A stretch of DNA of 64,000 nt, taken from assembly GCA_009617715.1 (NCBI GenBank), contig VTFK01000043.1, forward strand, positions 620,001-684,000, given 5' to 3'. The notes under the pieces are model-generated. The model did not search any database and was not told the origin of the DNA. It saw only the letters and a list, made by a program, of their open reading frames with translations. A program made the translations under genes and the position numbers. How positions within the stretch are numbered: position 1 is the first letter of the stretch; every line of letters starts with the position of its first letter. The stretch comes from Plectrocnemia conspersa. Lineage: Eukaryota; Arthropoda; Insecta; Trichoptera; Polycentropodidae. Shown here piece by piece: positions 1 through 13,400 of this stretch.

Positions 1-1407
1 TTACACAAAAAAACGCGATAGCGACTCTCTAAAGCACTTTATAGTCCACGGCTAAAAGCTCAATGAATTGTCGACACCGCCTCTTTGTAAAATTCTAAAA
101 GTGCTTCATATAGACTATGTTAAGAATACATATAATAGTATCCCAATTTAATAAAAAAAAACACAAGGGAGAAAATACGGATAAACCCCTCTTATAGAGA
201 TATCTCATAAATATTCTCTGAATTTTTTCTAACAAAGAATACTTCGTTTAGCTGGAATTCTAGATAATGGATCTACATTCGATGAGGCTATAAACAAGCG
301 TATTATACATAATGTGATTTTCCAAAAAAATGTTAAAGTGACATGCGCTCCGCATAACGAAACCGAGCATCTTTGACGTCTACATACATCCGAAAACGTC
401 TATCCCTACTCAAAGTATGTCACTCTGAAATCACCGACATAAGTAGTTCTGCTTAAACACTTCCTTTCTTATTAAACAAGACACCGTATTTGGCAATACG
501 AATTAGACATATTGTTTAGCAATGTGTAACTATTTTTAGGCAGATTTCTTAGGAAATATGTTTTCTTTTATGGTACAGAATGAATGTATGTTTTCCCCAA
601 AGCCGAAACTTAGTAAGTATTGGCTGATAGTTGATATGGTGTAAAAATTAAATCATTAGGTTTTTTATTTAATAAAAACTAGCAGAAAAACGCAACGTTA
701 CACGGCTTCAATAAAATTAGATTTTAAATATCAGTACTTTTTTGTTATGTTGTCTAGGAAAAATAGTAATAATGGGTGTGACCACATTCACCCTTTGATA
801 TATAATAATGATATTTATTTCTATAATAATAAGTTATTCCGAGAAATGTAATTTATTAAAGTTAAAAGTCACGACGGTCAGTATGAAAGAAATGCGAAGA
901 ATGAAAACGCCTTTAGCAAAGTCAGTCAAAGTCATATTACAAAGCAGAATAATCTAAATTTTTTTTGAGGAACTCTTTGGGTAATTATACTGTTTTCGAG
1001 CTTTCATCATCGTGTTAACACTAATTAATTTTTATTGTTTGGTTGCCACAATAGCTTATGCATATATCATACATTCTCAAATCAATTAATATTAATATAT
1101 CTTTCATATGATAGTCAACGATGTTTTTCAGCAGTTCATAAATATTAAGGATTAAATTAATACTTTATAATTTAAATTCTGTATCATGAATACATCATAT
1201 TTTGCTATGGGTAATAAATATAGAAAACTTTCGGGTAATTTATTTTAATTTTATGCAAGTTGCGTTAATTTTTCATTGGATATGATACATGTTACATTAT
1301 ATATGATGATGCTAACCAATGTTTCTCAAACTTTATTGTAGTTTTAAAATCATAAAAAATTGCTATATATAAAATATTTTTGGTTCATGTTGCATTATTT
1401 TTTACAG
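1..1407. other. Left flank, probably intron of the receptor kinase gene
   Basis: No convincing exon is visible here. The stretch is AT-rich with short poly-A and poly-T runs and many stops in all frames. It ends in a T-rich tract and AG (1406-1407) that serves as the acceptor of the first kinase exon in the window. It is therefore probably intron, with the exons for the extracellular, transmembrane and kinase N-lobe parts further left. Confidence 0.4.
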
Positions 1408-1478
1408 GTTATCGAACGCGTCTACTTCTACAGTCGAACCCTTAAAGACACCCCACACGAGACCCTCAGTCGCTGACA
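1408..1478 (+). CDS. tor: Kinase gene exon a (kinase insert)
   Basis: This 71-nt exon follows TTTTTTACAG and ends before GTAAGT. Read with one leading base belonging to the previous codon, it is open for 23 codons (LSNASTSTVEPLK and on) and ends with one base. That base joins the two-base start of the next exon as ACT (Thr). Serine, threonine and proline are abundant, as expected for a kinase-insert segment. Support is splice sites and phase only, not homology. Confidence 0.6.
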
Positions 1479-4400
1479 GTAAGTAAAACTCATCATTATA
1501 ATATATAATACATATACAATACATGAATAATATATTAATTGTTATAATATTATTACGTCGATATTATTATAATAAGTCATTGGACCGGATGGATGAATTT
1601 ATATTTAAATCAGTATTGTTTTACGAAAACCTCGAGCTTTCTCTCTGCCTTATTTATCCCTCCGTTTGACACGCATACGTCAAAATCCACCCTCGAGGGG
1701 TAGAGGTAAGAGTGTGTGTATATAAGGGTAGATAGGAGCAACACGTGTCAGGACACATGAGACTCCCAGCGCTCTAGATTATATAATGGCTCATATTTGA
1801 AAACATATAAAGGCGAACGTAACATTAAATTTTTCATAAGCACATATAATATTTCAGTTTACCGCCCAAATTACAATCCTAACAAAAGCGCTCCTTTCAT
1901 TCCGAGCTCAACCCTCGGATACCCTTTGATATCATACGTGCTGCTGTCTCTATACAACTTTTCGTTTCGTGTGTATAAAACAATATATTGACAACGTGTG
2001 TGTTAAAGGTATTTTTTGCTTGTCACAAGGCAAAAATGTGTATATATATATACATACATTCATATGAATGTGCATTCTATAAAAAATCCTATAAAAAAAA
2101 TACAAACTAATAACAAAAAAAATCATTCTACTCGGTTGGCAACACTGCCGTTTATGCTAAGTTCCGCGTGACGTAGCAGAGCAATCAAAAGTCTCAGTTG
2201 CAGCAATGTTTTGATTCGATACACATTTTCAATAAGTCACGGATTATTTTACTATACAATTTGGAATATTTTATCTTCCACCTTGCAAGAAAATTTAAAT
2301 CGCTAGAATACTATAAAATTCGGAATATAAATCTATAACACTTACTCGGGAAGCAAAATAAAATTGACGAGAAAGTCCTCTACATATAGTCGAATTTTCC
2401 ATAAAAAATACTAATTTTGGGTCTGAACTAAGATAGAAGGCAATGAACTATAGTTAAAGAAATCACACTTTTACACGCGTATTTTACTGTAAAAACATCA
2501 GTAACACATTCGTGTTGAGATTTTATGTTTTTCAAAATAAATACCTTCATATTTTTTGTGGTTATAATATACTTACCAAAATCAGCAGATTTGCTAACTT
2601 AACTAATTTTGGAACTTCAAACCGTTAAATTATCTTATTTTTCATCAATTTGCGAGCTAAACGTTTTATTATTGGATTCAAACACAGTTTGGTCAATTGA
2701 CAAGAGAATAATCTTCTCGTCGACTGACCTGGAGTGTCAGCTGGTCCGGTCTTAGCTCATATAACTAACATATGCTACTTCTAATCCGACAAAAAAACAC
2801 TTTCTTTTTAATTTCCATTTTCTTTACCAGTAGTATTTTGAAACAATTTTCCTGCTAAATATAATAGTGACATAAACTTAAAACCAAGCGCGTAGGATAC
2901 GATACGTTTGCTTTCGCTCGCTCGCGTGCTAAGTGACGAGAGTGAGTGAGAAAAAGTGGGCGTGCGGATCGTATATAACGCACGACCTAATCTCTCACTC
3001 TCTCGTCACTTAACACGCGAGTGAGCGAAAGGGTATGTATCTCATAGTACGCGCCTGCTTTTATGCAGGCGCGTACTATGAGATACATACCCTTACCAAC
3101 AATAACAAAAAATACAGTTGATTTCTACTATAAAAGTATTATAATCTTGAACTTTTTTATCAGCGAAAAGAACTTAATTAAACTTTTTCAACTTTAAACT
3201 TTATTAAATCTAAGTTTGAGTCACCTGACACTTGAACAACTATTTAATTAATAATAAAAAGTTTTTCGTTTCATTTGCTTAATTTATGTCTAGTAATATA
3301 TATATTTTGTACAAAACATATATATTAAAAGCCGAAAGTGAACAAATTTAAAGGTACAAGGTAATGAACTCATTTTGAATAGATATAGATCACACTTTTG
3401 CACGCGTATTTTTACTGCAAAATACATAAGTAATTTTGCCATTTATCTTGAGAATTTATGATTTTCAAAATAAAGCATAAAATATATACCTTAATATTTT
3501 TTGTCGTTATAATATATAATTAGCAAAATCAGCAGATTTGATATGTGTTTCGAGATATATTTACAATAAATATCTTTCTAAATTTTAAAAAAATATTTGC
3601 TTTTCATTATTATTTTTTTTTCAATTATTTACTTACGGCTGCTTGTAATGCAAATAGTATTTTATTTTAAAAATATATATTAATAGTACAATGTACAAGA
3701 GAAGAAGCATATAGTGTATGTCTTAAAATCAGGGCTGTGGAGTCGTTGTATATAATCTAAAAATATTAAATTTATTTTATTTATTTATTTTCATGTAAAT
3801 AACAACAAAGAAGAAAAATCAAAATTCTTAGGATTAGTGCCGCGCCATTGTATGTGTCTACGCGTGACCACGCCGTCCGGTGGCTAGTCAGCTGTTATTG
3901 GGTATTTGATAAAGTGCATAATAACTTTTGTTAACCTCATATTACCGACTTAAAACGCATGGCGCACGGCGACCAATTGAAAATATTGGTCGGAGTGAAA
4001 AGAGTTAAAAATAAGTTGGAGTCGGTCGATTTTTTATGGATCCGACTCCACAGCCATGCTTAAAACAGACTAGTTTTAATTTGATAAAAGCAACCCAAGA
4101 AATTATTGAGCTTACAAGCAGTGCCACAGTATATTCGTCATAGAAAATAATAAATTAAACAGACATGACGAGTTAACTCGTCATGGAATTTAAAAAATAA
4201 TTTGCATGTGCCGGGACAAAGTATCACGCCCAACATTAATACATCTAAACACTCGTACTAATCTCACATTTTCAAGCCACCATGAGATCATCAAAGAATA
4301 CGTCATGTGACGAGAAATTTCGTCTTACTTATACTTATTTTTATAGTCTCGTTATAATTAAATTCCCCAGTTAAAAGGCTAAGTAATATCAGATCACGAA

Positions 4401-7400
4401 AACTAAACGCTGATCACTAATTTATTGCATTTATTTTTATGGGTTTAACATAACTTTTCTTCATGCATGTCTGAAATTATTTTTTAAAGTATAATTACTG
4501 TAAAATTAAGACCATAAAAATAGATATATCTGATAAGAATCTTAGATATTTTTATATAAAAAAATGATTTATGTATGTATATATATATTCAATAAACCGT
4601 ATCACCGATCTAAATACATATCAATAGTTCTCTGCCTATACGTAAGTTAGCATATATCGTTACATTTTAAGGTTTTCGAAAAACTATAACATAACATGCT
4701 ACGTAATTAAAACGTATTTTTTTTAAATTAAAAGATAACTTATCTTTTTATTGTTTTTTATTGATGTTTTAGCGCTGATCTTTTGATCTTTGTATGTACA
4801 TAAATATTTATGATATATGTATAAATAATCGTTTTTTTTAATAAACTAATCACACGTTTGTTAGCTAATCTTGCATACTAATGCGTTTAGTTGCTATTGC
4901 TTAAAATCATCACATGTAACTGGCTCAATTTTAAATACTTTAAATGCTAAGCTAATATAACTTAAAATATAAAAAAATAAACAAATATCTCATGTTCTTT
5001 GAATCTCTGACATCAAAATCATATGTTTATGTTCGGTTTTTGATTGTTATGTATCATAAAACGATTCGTTGATATTTTATTATCATTTCAGCTGAATACA
5101 CGTTGCTAGGAAGCGAAGACGGGCGCCCCATAAGACTCATCCCTAACGTCATGGATGCATCCATCCAAGAAACGAGGCCATTCATCCTTACGATGAAGGG
5201 TGACTTGATATCGGAATCTACGGGCACGTCTATAGACAGCGATGCTTTTGGCAGCTCTTTGATGCTATCAGACACACAAAGCCAACCGATACTATCCCCA
5301 GAGAAGATTCTAGATCCTAAGGTGCTTAATAGCTACGCTCTTCAGATCGCCAGAGGTATGGAGCACCTGGAGAAAAAAGGGCATCACTCACAGGTAATCG
5401 ATCATTTATGGCGGCAAAACAGCAAAAAACTTTCTCGCGTATAGTGCGATGAAATAGTGAAACTTGTTTAACGGTTTGATAGCTTGATATTTTTACGTGA
5501 CGGAACTATTTTATTATATGATCCCGTGGTTTTATAGATGCATCGTTAAGCTTTGAAGAGATAAAAAAAAACATACATGATTCACTATGTATGTTTGTAT
5601 CGTTTTATTATTATGCTAGTAAATATCCGACAGACTGGTTTAATAGATTAAGACGCCATGGCAATGAAATTATAATATAAAATATAACCTCTTTCAAATA
5701 AACACTAAACGAAGAACATGTTAATTGTACTACTAGTCAAACTGTTTTTGTAGGAGAAGAAAATGTTATGTTTCATGAATATGAAATATTTTAAGATATA
5801 AATTTATTTACATTGAAACTCATCTTACTTAAAAATATTATGAGATCATTTAAAGTTATGTTATGCAAGCTCTTCATGCAAATGTATAAATATTTCGAAA
5901 ATACCAAAACATCATTTTAATGAAAATTCACTATTAAATTTTAAACTCATATTTAAATTTTTTAATTTAACATGTTCTTTATTTGTTAATAAATTTACAT
6001 ACTTTTGATAATATTAAGTACCTAACCTAAGTTATTACCTTAATTTACAACATTTTCAGTTTCTTAAAATTATAAATTTAGCTTAGATGAGCGGTCAGCA
6101 ACCTTTTAAGGGACTGGGTAAATAATTCATATTTTTCTTAATTTTATTCGGTTAGTGGGTAAAAGTATACATCAAAATGTAAATGCCACCACCTTCCCTA
6201 CTTCAATAACGTTTTTGGTTATGGCACGAGCTAGCCTTTGACTCCCGTATTTTGCGGCTCGTGGCTCGTGGCTTAATGGGGCTGAAGAAAGAAGGAATCA
6301 TGAGCTCGCTGCACTTTTGCGAAACACGTTAACGCGCCGGTGCTTTGCTTACATTAGAATTTGTCAGCTTTGTGAATCAGTATTTGTAATAACCTCCACA
6401 GTAAAGCAAATGTTTAAGGCTACAACAAAGATCATTCAGTTTATTATTTTTATCTATATGGAATTATAAAATATAAAGAACCTTTAACACGCTATTGATT
6501 TCCAAGGAGACCTGGTTCAGATATAGGGTTTTCCAGAGGGTGGCGATGAAAGTTATTGTCTTTAAAAAGCGGGCGTTAAGTCGGGAAGTTTTGAAAACTA
6601 TGGCTAGAGAAGGTTAAATATTTAATTTGTATGATCATAAAACGGTACTCCCTCGCGACTGCCTCCCTATTTCCACCACACCACTTGTAGCTCAGGTAAG
6701 GACGATTATTTGTATGCGTGCATATATACATATGTATATATAATAATATAGATATACACACACTGAAAAAATAATTAAATGAGAGTACGATATCAAATAT
6801 ATTATTATATAATATTCTGACATGAATATGTTATTGATTTTGCTCGTATAAAAGGGCATTCGAGTGTAAGGATTTTGTTTGTTATGAACATAAAACCTTT
6901 TCAGTACGCTCGCTCGTCTTATTAAGGTACAATACGATTTTATAGAATTTATATTATTAATATTAATATATAAATATTTGTTGTTCACAGAGATTTGGCG
7001 GCTAGAAACGTACTAATAGACGCTAAAGGATCGTTGAAAGTGTCTGACCTGGGCCTGTCCAGAACCGGTATCTACGTAACTAATAATCAAGAAAAAGTAC
7101 CATTAAGATGGGTGGCTATAGAATCCATAAGGTCCAGTTACTATTCTAATAAAAGTGACGTCTGGTCTTATGCGGTGGTACTGTGGGAAATTGGCAATCT
7201 AGGTGAGTAAGATTTGTTTTCTTAAATATAATGATTAGACATATGTACATATATAAGTACATAATATATGTCAAGGGTGGTGCGTGGGTTGTAACTTGAC
7301 TGAGGGGAGGTGTGGGTTAAATATCATAGCACCTACAATTAACCTTTCCTTCTACAATCTTCTCTACAGAAATGCCAAACTTTTTGATGCATTTTACCCC

Positions 7401-10400
7401 TGGAAAATGTTTAAATAATGTTTGTACACAAAAGTAATGTAAATATAAATTGAACCATAAGAAAAAATTGTAAATAAAATTCCTAGTTCCTATTTCTCAT
7501 TATTAATTTGATAAAACAGTAAGTTTGATGATCACAATCCACAGATATTTACCTGATTGATAAAATGTAACTGAATATTTATTCACTTAAGTCGTAAGAA
7601 TATAATGAGAACAACATGTATTTAAATCACCAAATTTTTAAAACATATTCAGTGCTAAAATACTCCCTTAAAGCCTTGCTTGAAAATTTTTGCTAAAAAT
7701 TTTGATAAGATAGATGAATAATTTATTTTTTGCAATTTTTTAGACGCAAAATATCCATCAAACAATTTTTATAGCATTTCTAATGAATTATAGAATAATT
7801 TTAATCTAACATTCTAAGCCGAAAATATTAAAGAATATCCAAGAAAACGTATCTATGATAGAAAATTATAGGCATGTGTCGATTTTTAAAGTATATGATT
7901 CATTAGTGTACTTCAAATCATTTCGCAGGAAAATAATTATTTAACAGCATCGTTTTTATGTATTGAGATCAGTAGCAACGAATCTGCTCTATTTTTCCAA
8001 AAACTCGATGTATAAAAACAGGAATACGTAATTTGTTTTAATTGTTGTTGTTGTTAATTTTAAAAAGGCTTTTAATTAAATTTGTCATTCTTAAATTAAA
8101 AAAAATATATTAAGGGTTTTCATATGTAATTATTATAGTTTTTTAATGAAACTTTCCAAATCATCGGCAATATGTTCAATATGCGCTAAACATGTCGTCT
8201 TAATGCATTGCCACATTCCTCAAGGTTCTTAACTCGGCCCATTAATGTTCATTCCGTTTAATATTAATATTATTACAGTCATTCATAATTCTGAATCTCA
8301 CTTTTAGCCGACGACCTTAAAATATTTAAAGCAGATAAAATTAGTCCGTGTAAAATTATATTTTCAATTGCATTTCAGTAAAATTATATATAAAATACAT
8401 TTTCACTAGTAGATATACTTTTACTAGTAAAAATATAATTTATATTACAAGTGTAATTGAAATGTCCATTTGCGTGCTATTTTTGTCAAATCCCGTAATA
8501 TAAAATATATATTTACAATATACAGTGTATGTTCAGTGATGGCATTTAAGTAAAGTCATATCATATACATTTTTACTACTAAAAATATAATTTATCTGAC
8601 AGATTCTAGTGAAATTATATGCATACATAACATACGTAAAACGTGTAAAAAGTTGTGAGCGCCATTTGTTAAATTATGTACGGCAACATCAAATTTTATT
8701 TAAAAAAAATAGTTGTAGGTCGACAAATCACATGTTAAGGCCAAAATGTTCCAAACACACGTGTATCGGATCAACCGCGCGCAATTTCATTGATATTACC
8801 CAGTAAAATTTTAAGTCAATTCTTTGATACATTTTGACTGGTCTAATCAGTGAAATTATATTTATACTAGTTAAAATAAAACTACAGTTGCGAAACTTCC
8901 ATTTGCTGTTCAAACACAAATCTAACCTTAAAAATATTAACTAAACCCAACTTGACCTTATGAACGATCTAAGACTAACTATACTGTTTCAACTTTCATT
9001 AGGTTAATTCGTTAAAATTCGGTTTGAGTTTGAACAGCAGCATATAATATATTAATATTTAACTAGTAAATATTAACTTCACTGAATTTTACATACATAC
9101 AATATAACACGTGACGGTGATTACTGAACTCTTAATTAAAACATTTTCACAGAGGTAAAATAAAATAAATTATATTATTGTCAAATATATACTATTAAAA
9201 AAAATACATTACACATACATAATAATTTGAAATTGATTATAAAGATGTCACCATTTCCTGACGTATTCTAAATGTAAAATTACCTGACTCAGTTGGTACT
9301 GTATTATCCCATTGTAACACATTGGGCTTACTTTTCTCAAGTTACAAAGGATTTTAAAAAAACCATTGCTATCGCTTAACAAGGTCGCTCGCCCACGCCA
9401 TGGTATAAAAGCGAAATATATTAATAACTTTACGTAAATTCCAAAAATAATAATAAAAAAGATTAAGTATAATAAAGCACCAAGCAATGACAGTGAAATT
9501 ATTGAGCACGTTTTTTAACCTTAAAATTTAAAGAAAATATTACTCCTATGTATATTATGTTATTATATTCACAAGGTCATTTACGTCGGTTGCCATAGAA
9601 AAGCTTTTTGGATTCGGAAATCGGATTAATTCGCACCACTTAATTGTATTAACCTTTTAATTAGACCATTTTAGCAAGTATCTATTCGATGGCATTAAAA
9701 TCATTACTGTACTTTTAACAAAATAAAAAATAACTTAAATTATATATCAAATTGTATGATTATCATATTTTATATGATGTAGATATTTAAAAATAATGGA
9801 TGATTCAACGCCTTTTATAATAAAGAATTTTGTATTTAAGCACATCGGATTTTGTAAATAATGTCTTTATAATATATTTCAAGAACGGATGATCTTAATC
9901 TATTTGTATTTTCGACTACAGAACGTGTAACAATAAATAATAATAATAAAAGTCATAAGTCGCACGAAACTCTTTGAGGATCGCCTTTATTTCACCTACA
10001 AAAAATAAATGAAATTTAAATAAGCAATACATAAAATAATTGTTCCACAAAATGAATTGTTTGTGCATTACTGTTAGAGGTTAGGTGCGAATGAGCGAGC
10101 AATTGTCAGAATATTTATTATTATGAATAATTCTGCAACGAATCCATTTCCAAAGAAAATATCTTAAGATTTACATTACATAAATGCACAAACAATTCGT
10201 TTAATGCTAAAAAAGTATTTATTTAAATGCGCGTATCTGTTAAAATAATTTCTTGTTAAATCGCACCCATAATAAATTTGTGAAAGAAGTGAATATTATC
10301 CATTGCTTTCAGAAAGTAAATAACAAACATGTTTGCAAGCTAGCATCTAATGGTAAAATTAATTATAAAGGATCAAGACACATGAGCAATATAAAAATCA

Positions 10401-13400
10401 ACATAAACATAAATCAAAAAAATAAATATTAGAATTAATATTACATGTATTTTGCTTGTCAAAGACGATATGTACAAAAATAAGTCTGTCATTAATTATC
10501 TGAAGAAATTTTGTACAAGTTTTTTTACGAATTCATATCAAATAGTTTATGTAATTCTGTAAATGAATAATCTTTTATATACCTCAAAAGAGATTAAAAA
10601 TATACTTAAGTTTAAATATATTTTAGGTTTTACTTTGAGTGTAGATTTGTGTAATAACATATCAAGTTATTTATTTAAATCGAAATCGCTTATTGACACA
10701 AATGGCCTTTATTATAGTTTATGTAAAGCACGATTTAATGCCTGAGCTTTCTCTGACTGATTAATTTATTTTTAAGCGAATTCACTCATTAAAAACAAAT
10801 TATTTATTTATATTTATGGAAATGATAGGTTTACTTTTGATTTTATCCGCATAACGGAAAACTTTAAAACACGGTTAACAAATCGAAAAAAAAATCGCGG
10901 ACATATCCATTATGGTTCTAAATTAGAATGAAGTCAGATTAATATTAACACACATAGAAACATGGTAATTTAGCATAACTTGCTTTCTGCGTCAAAAAGT
11001 AAAATATTAGCAATAAATTTTCTGCACGATGTGAAATCAAAAATGAGATTCGGGTCATGTTTTTGTTTAAAGCATCCCTATAAATAAACGTAATCCTGAT
11101 TTATTACATCATATAATATACGACCTTGTATCAAAAGAAAATAAAAAGCGCTCAATGAATGAAATCCTACAATTGATTTGTATAAAAGACAGTATTGTTT
11201 TTTTGGTCGTTTTTAAAAGAATCGTTATTATATTATTGCTTTCTTATTTTTATATTTAGTTATTATATAAAATGTATTGTAATTATATTAAGTAAATCTA
11301 TAATACAATATCTGTCGGTTCCTCACTGTCGTAAGATACCGCAGCTAGTGAGTGTGCGATTACCGAACGCCCAACTTTTATAGTTTAAAATACTATTTTT
11401 AATTCGTCAGGAGCAGTTAGTTTTTTCCTTTTCCCATCTCTAATTACAGCAAGTATTTTTATGTTGTTGTTATATGTTTATAATACCTAATTCAAACTTA
11501 AAAACAGAGCCTTAAAAAATAATGTAACGGGGGAAAAGTATTACCAGCTATCTTGCTTTGACCTTATTTATTTGAAAGTGATATTTAAAGGGACGATGTA
11601 CGGTACGCTTAACAATACTTACCTTTAAATTCTATAAAAGGTTAGTCACCCTCTTTATTCCAAAAGTCACAATGATTTTTTTTGATAATTTCGCGACATG
11701 ATAATCTCTCCACTGCTACAATATTTGGAAATAAAATGAGTTAGAACATGACAGTTTAACTGTAAACTTTTTAAGTGTGATGTTTTTTCGTCTTTATACC
11801 AAACTGACAAGCGCCTCTTAAACAACTTGTTAATTAACTCTGTCGAGTGTTTTTAAATGTAAATTGGCAAAAAAAATATTATTTGCGTTCGATATCATTA
11901 TGTTTTCAAGATTGAAATGAAATAGTTTGTAGCTACAAAACCGCACTCTTTCACCTTGCAAATTTTGATTCAAACCCACATCATAGAAAAACACAAACAA
12001 TCTATTGAATTACGCCGCTGGTTTTAATTTCGGAGATTCGTTTAATCGAATGTGATATCTTGTGTGTAAGGTAAGTAAGGCAGATTATTTTTTCGCACAT
12101 CTGTTTGTGAAATATGATAGAGTTGTGGTGGTTAGTTTTGTTTACAGCTAACATTCTAGAGGTGAAATCTCTGTGGTTTATTTTGCGAAACAGCACGTGT
12201 AAATCTGTTTATATATAATACTGTTTATATATGTATACTACTTGACATGTTATTAACGGCAAAATTCACTCTTATGTTGTGTTCACAGTAAGAAGAGAGT
12301 CAACGTGGTTCATAGCATTAAATTACCATGAAACATCCATCAAACCACTATATAATAAGCATTTCTTCTGACGACATTCAGATTCTGAAAAAATTAACTA
12401 ATTGTAGTATATCTTGTTATTATATATTCCAACAATGTTTAATTAGTACTTCATGAAAGTATAATTTATATTACCTATCAATATATCATTAAATGCCTTT
12501 ATACTTAAAGCACATACGGATATATGCATGTACTACATACATACATACATATAGTCGCTGCACAGATTTTTCAAGATTTTTATATGAAATTGAATGTGTT
12601 GCCCCAATCAATAAGTCTTAATTTCCTTGCTATAAGTTTCTCATTCAAGAACACTGTTTTGATTCGAATTACTTATAGTATTTTTTTACATTTTACTACA
12701 TTCAATGTTAAAAGTCAGTGGGTTAATAAACGTTAAATAATCCATTTTGGCCAAATATTTGCTCTAGTGAAATGTTTGATTATTGAAAATTATGGTACAA
12801 CCCTCATCATGAATCTGAACTTTTGAAAGTCAATATCAAAAAGATAACGCATAACTGTTCTTTTATATACTTGCCAATTTCTTCTTCCAAACAAATATAC
12901 AGACTAATAAGCAAAATTTGCTTATATATAATATGTACATACTTAACTTACTTATGTAATCATGTGTAGCAGAAAACTATATTTGCAACTATTTATCATA
13001 TATTCAGGAATTAAATTGTTGATGTTGATTTTTAACCTTAAAACTTTTACTTCGAACCAATTAATGCATATTCATCTAGATACAAAAAATAAATAGGAAT
13101 GCCTTCTTAAGTATGTCAGTAAATTTGTCACACGCTAATTAGATAAAAAAAAATAACACGACCTTAGCTGCCATATAGCGGGTCCGTGAAATATGTTCTT
13201 CTTCGCATCAATGTTTACCGAACGACACCGGTTTAGTCACTTTCTTTTCTCGTCACCTGTAATTTGTTAACTGCTCACAAAACAAACCGAAACGGTGCAC
13301 AACACATCAAAGTTTCAATTGTAAATATGCGCTAGCATAGTTATTCGATACACCCACTCTTGCGTGGATGTGAAATTTGCAAGATTTTTCTCTCTACACC

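Larger units (their letters stand above)
1479..5091 (+). other. Kinase gene intron with two repeat insertions
   Basis: Intron between the first two exons, from GTAAGT to TTTCAG. It holds a foldback element and snap-back hairpin (2888-3092) and a hAT-like non-autonomous element (3730-4058). At 1630-1760 is a slightly richer stretch with CT and GT runs. The rest is AT-rich without recognisable features. Confidence 0.55.

Noticed and set aside
5054..5275. 73-codon - strand frame
   Set aside because: Antisense shadow of the kinase insert exon.
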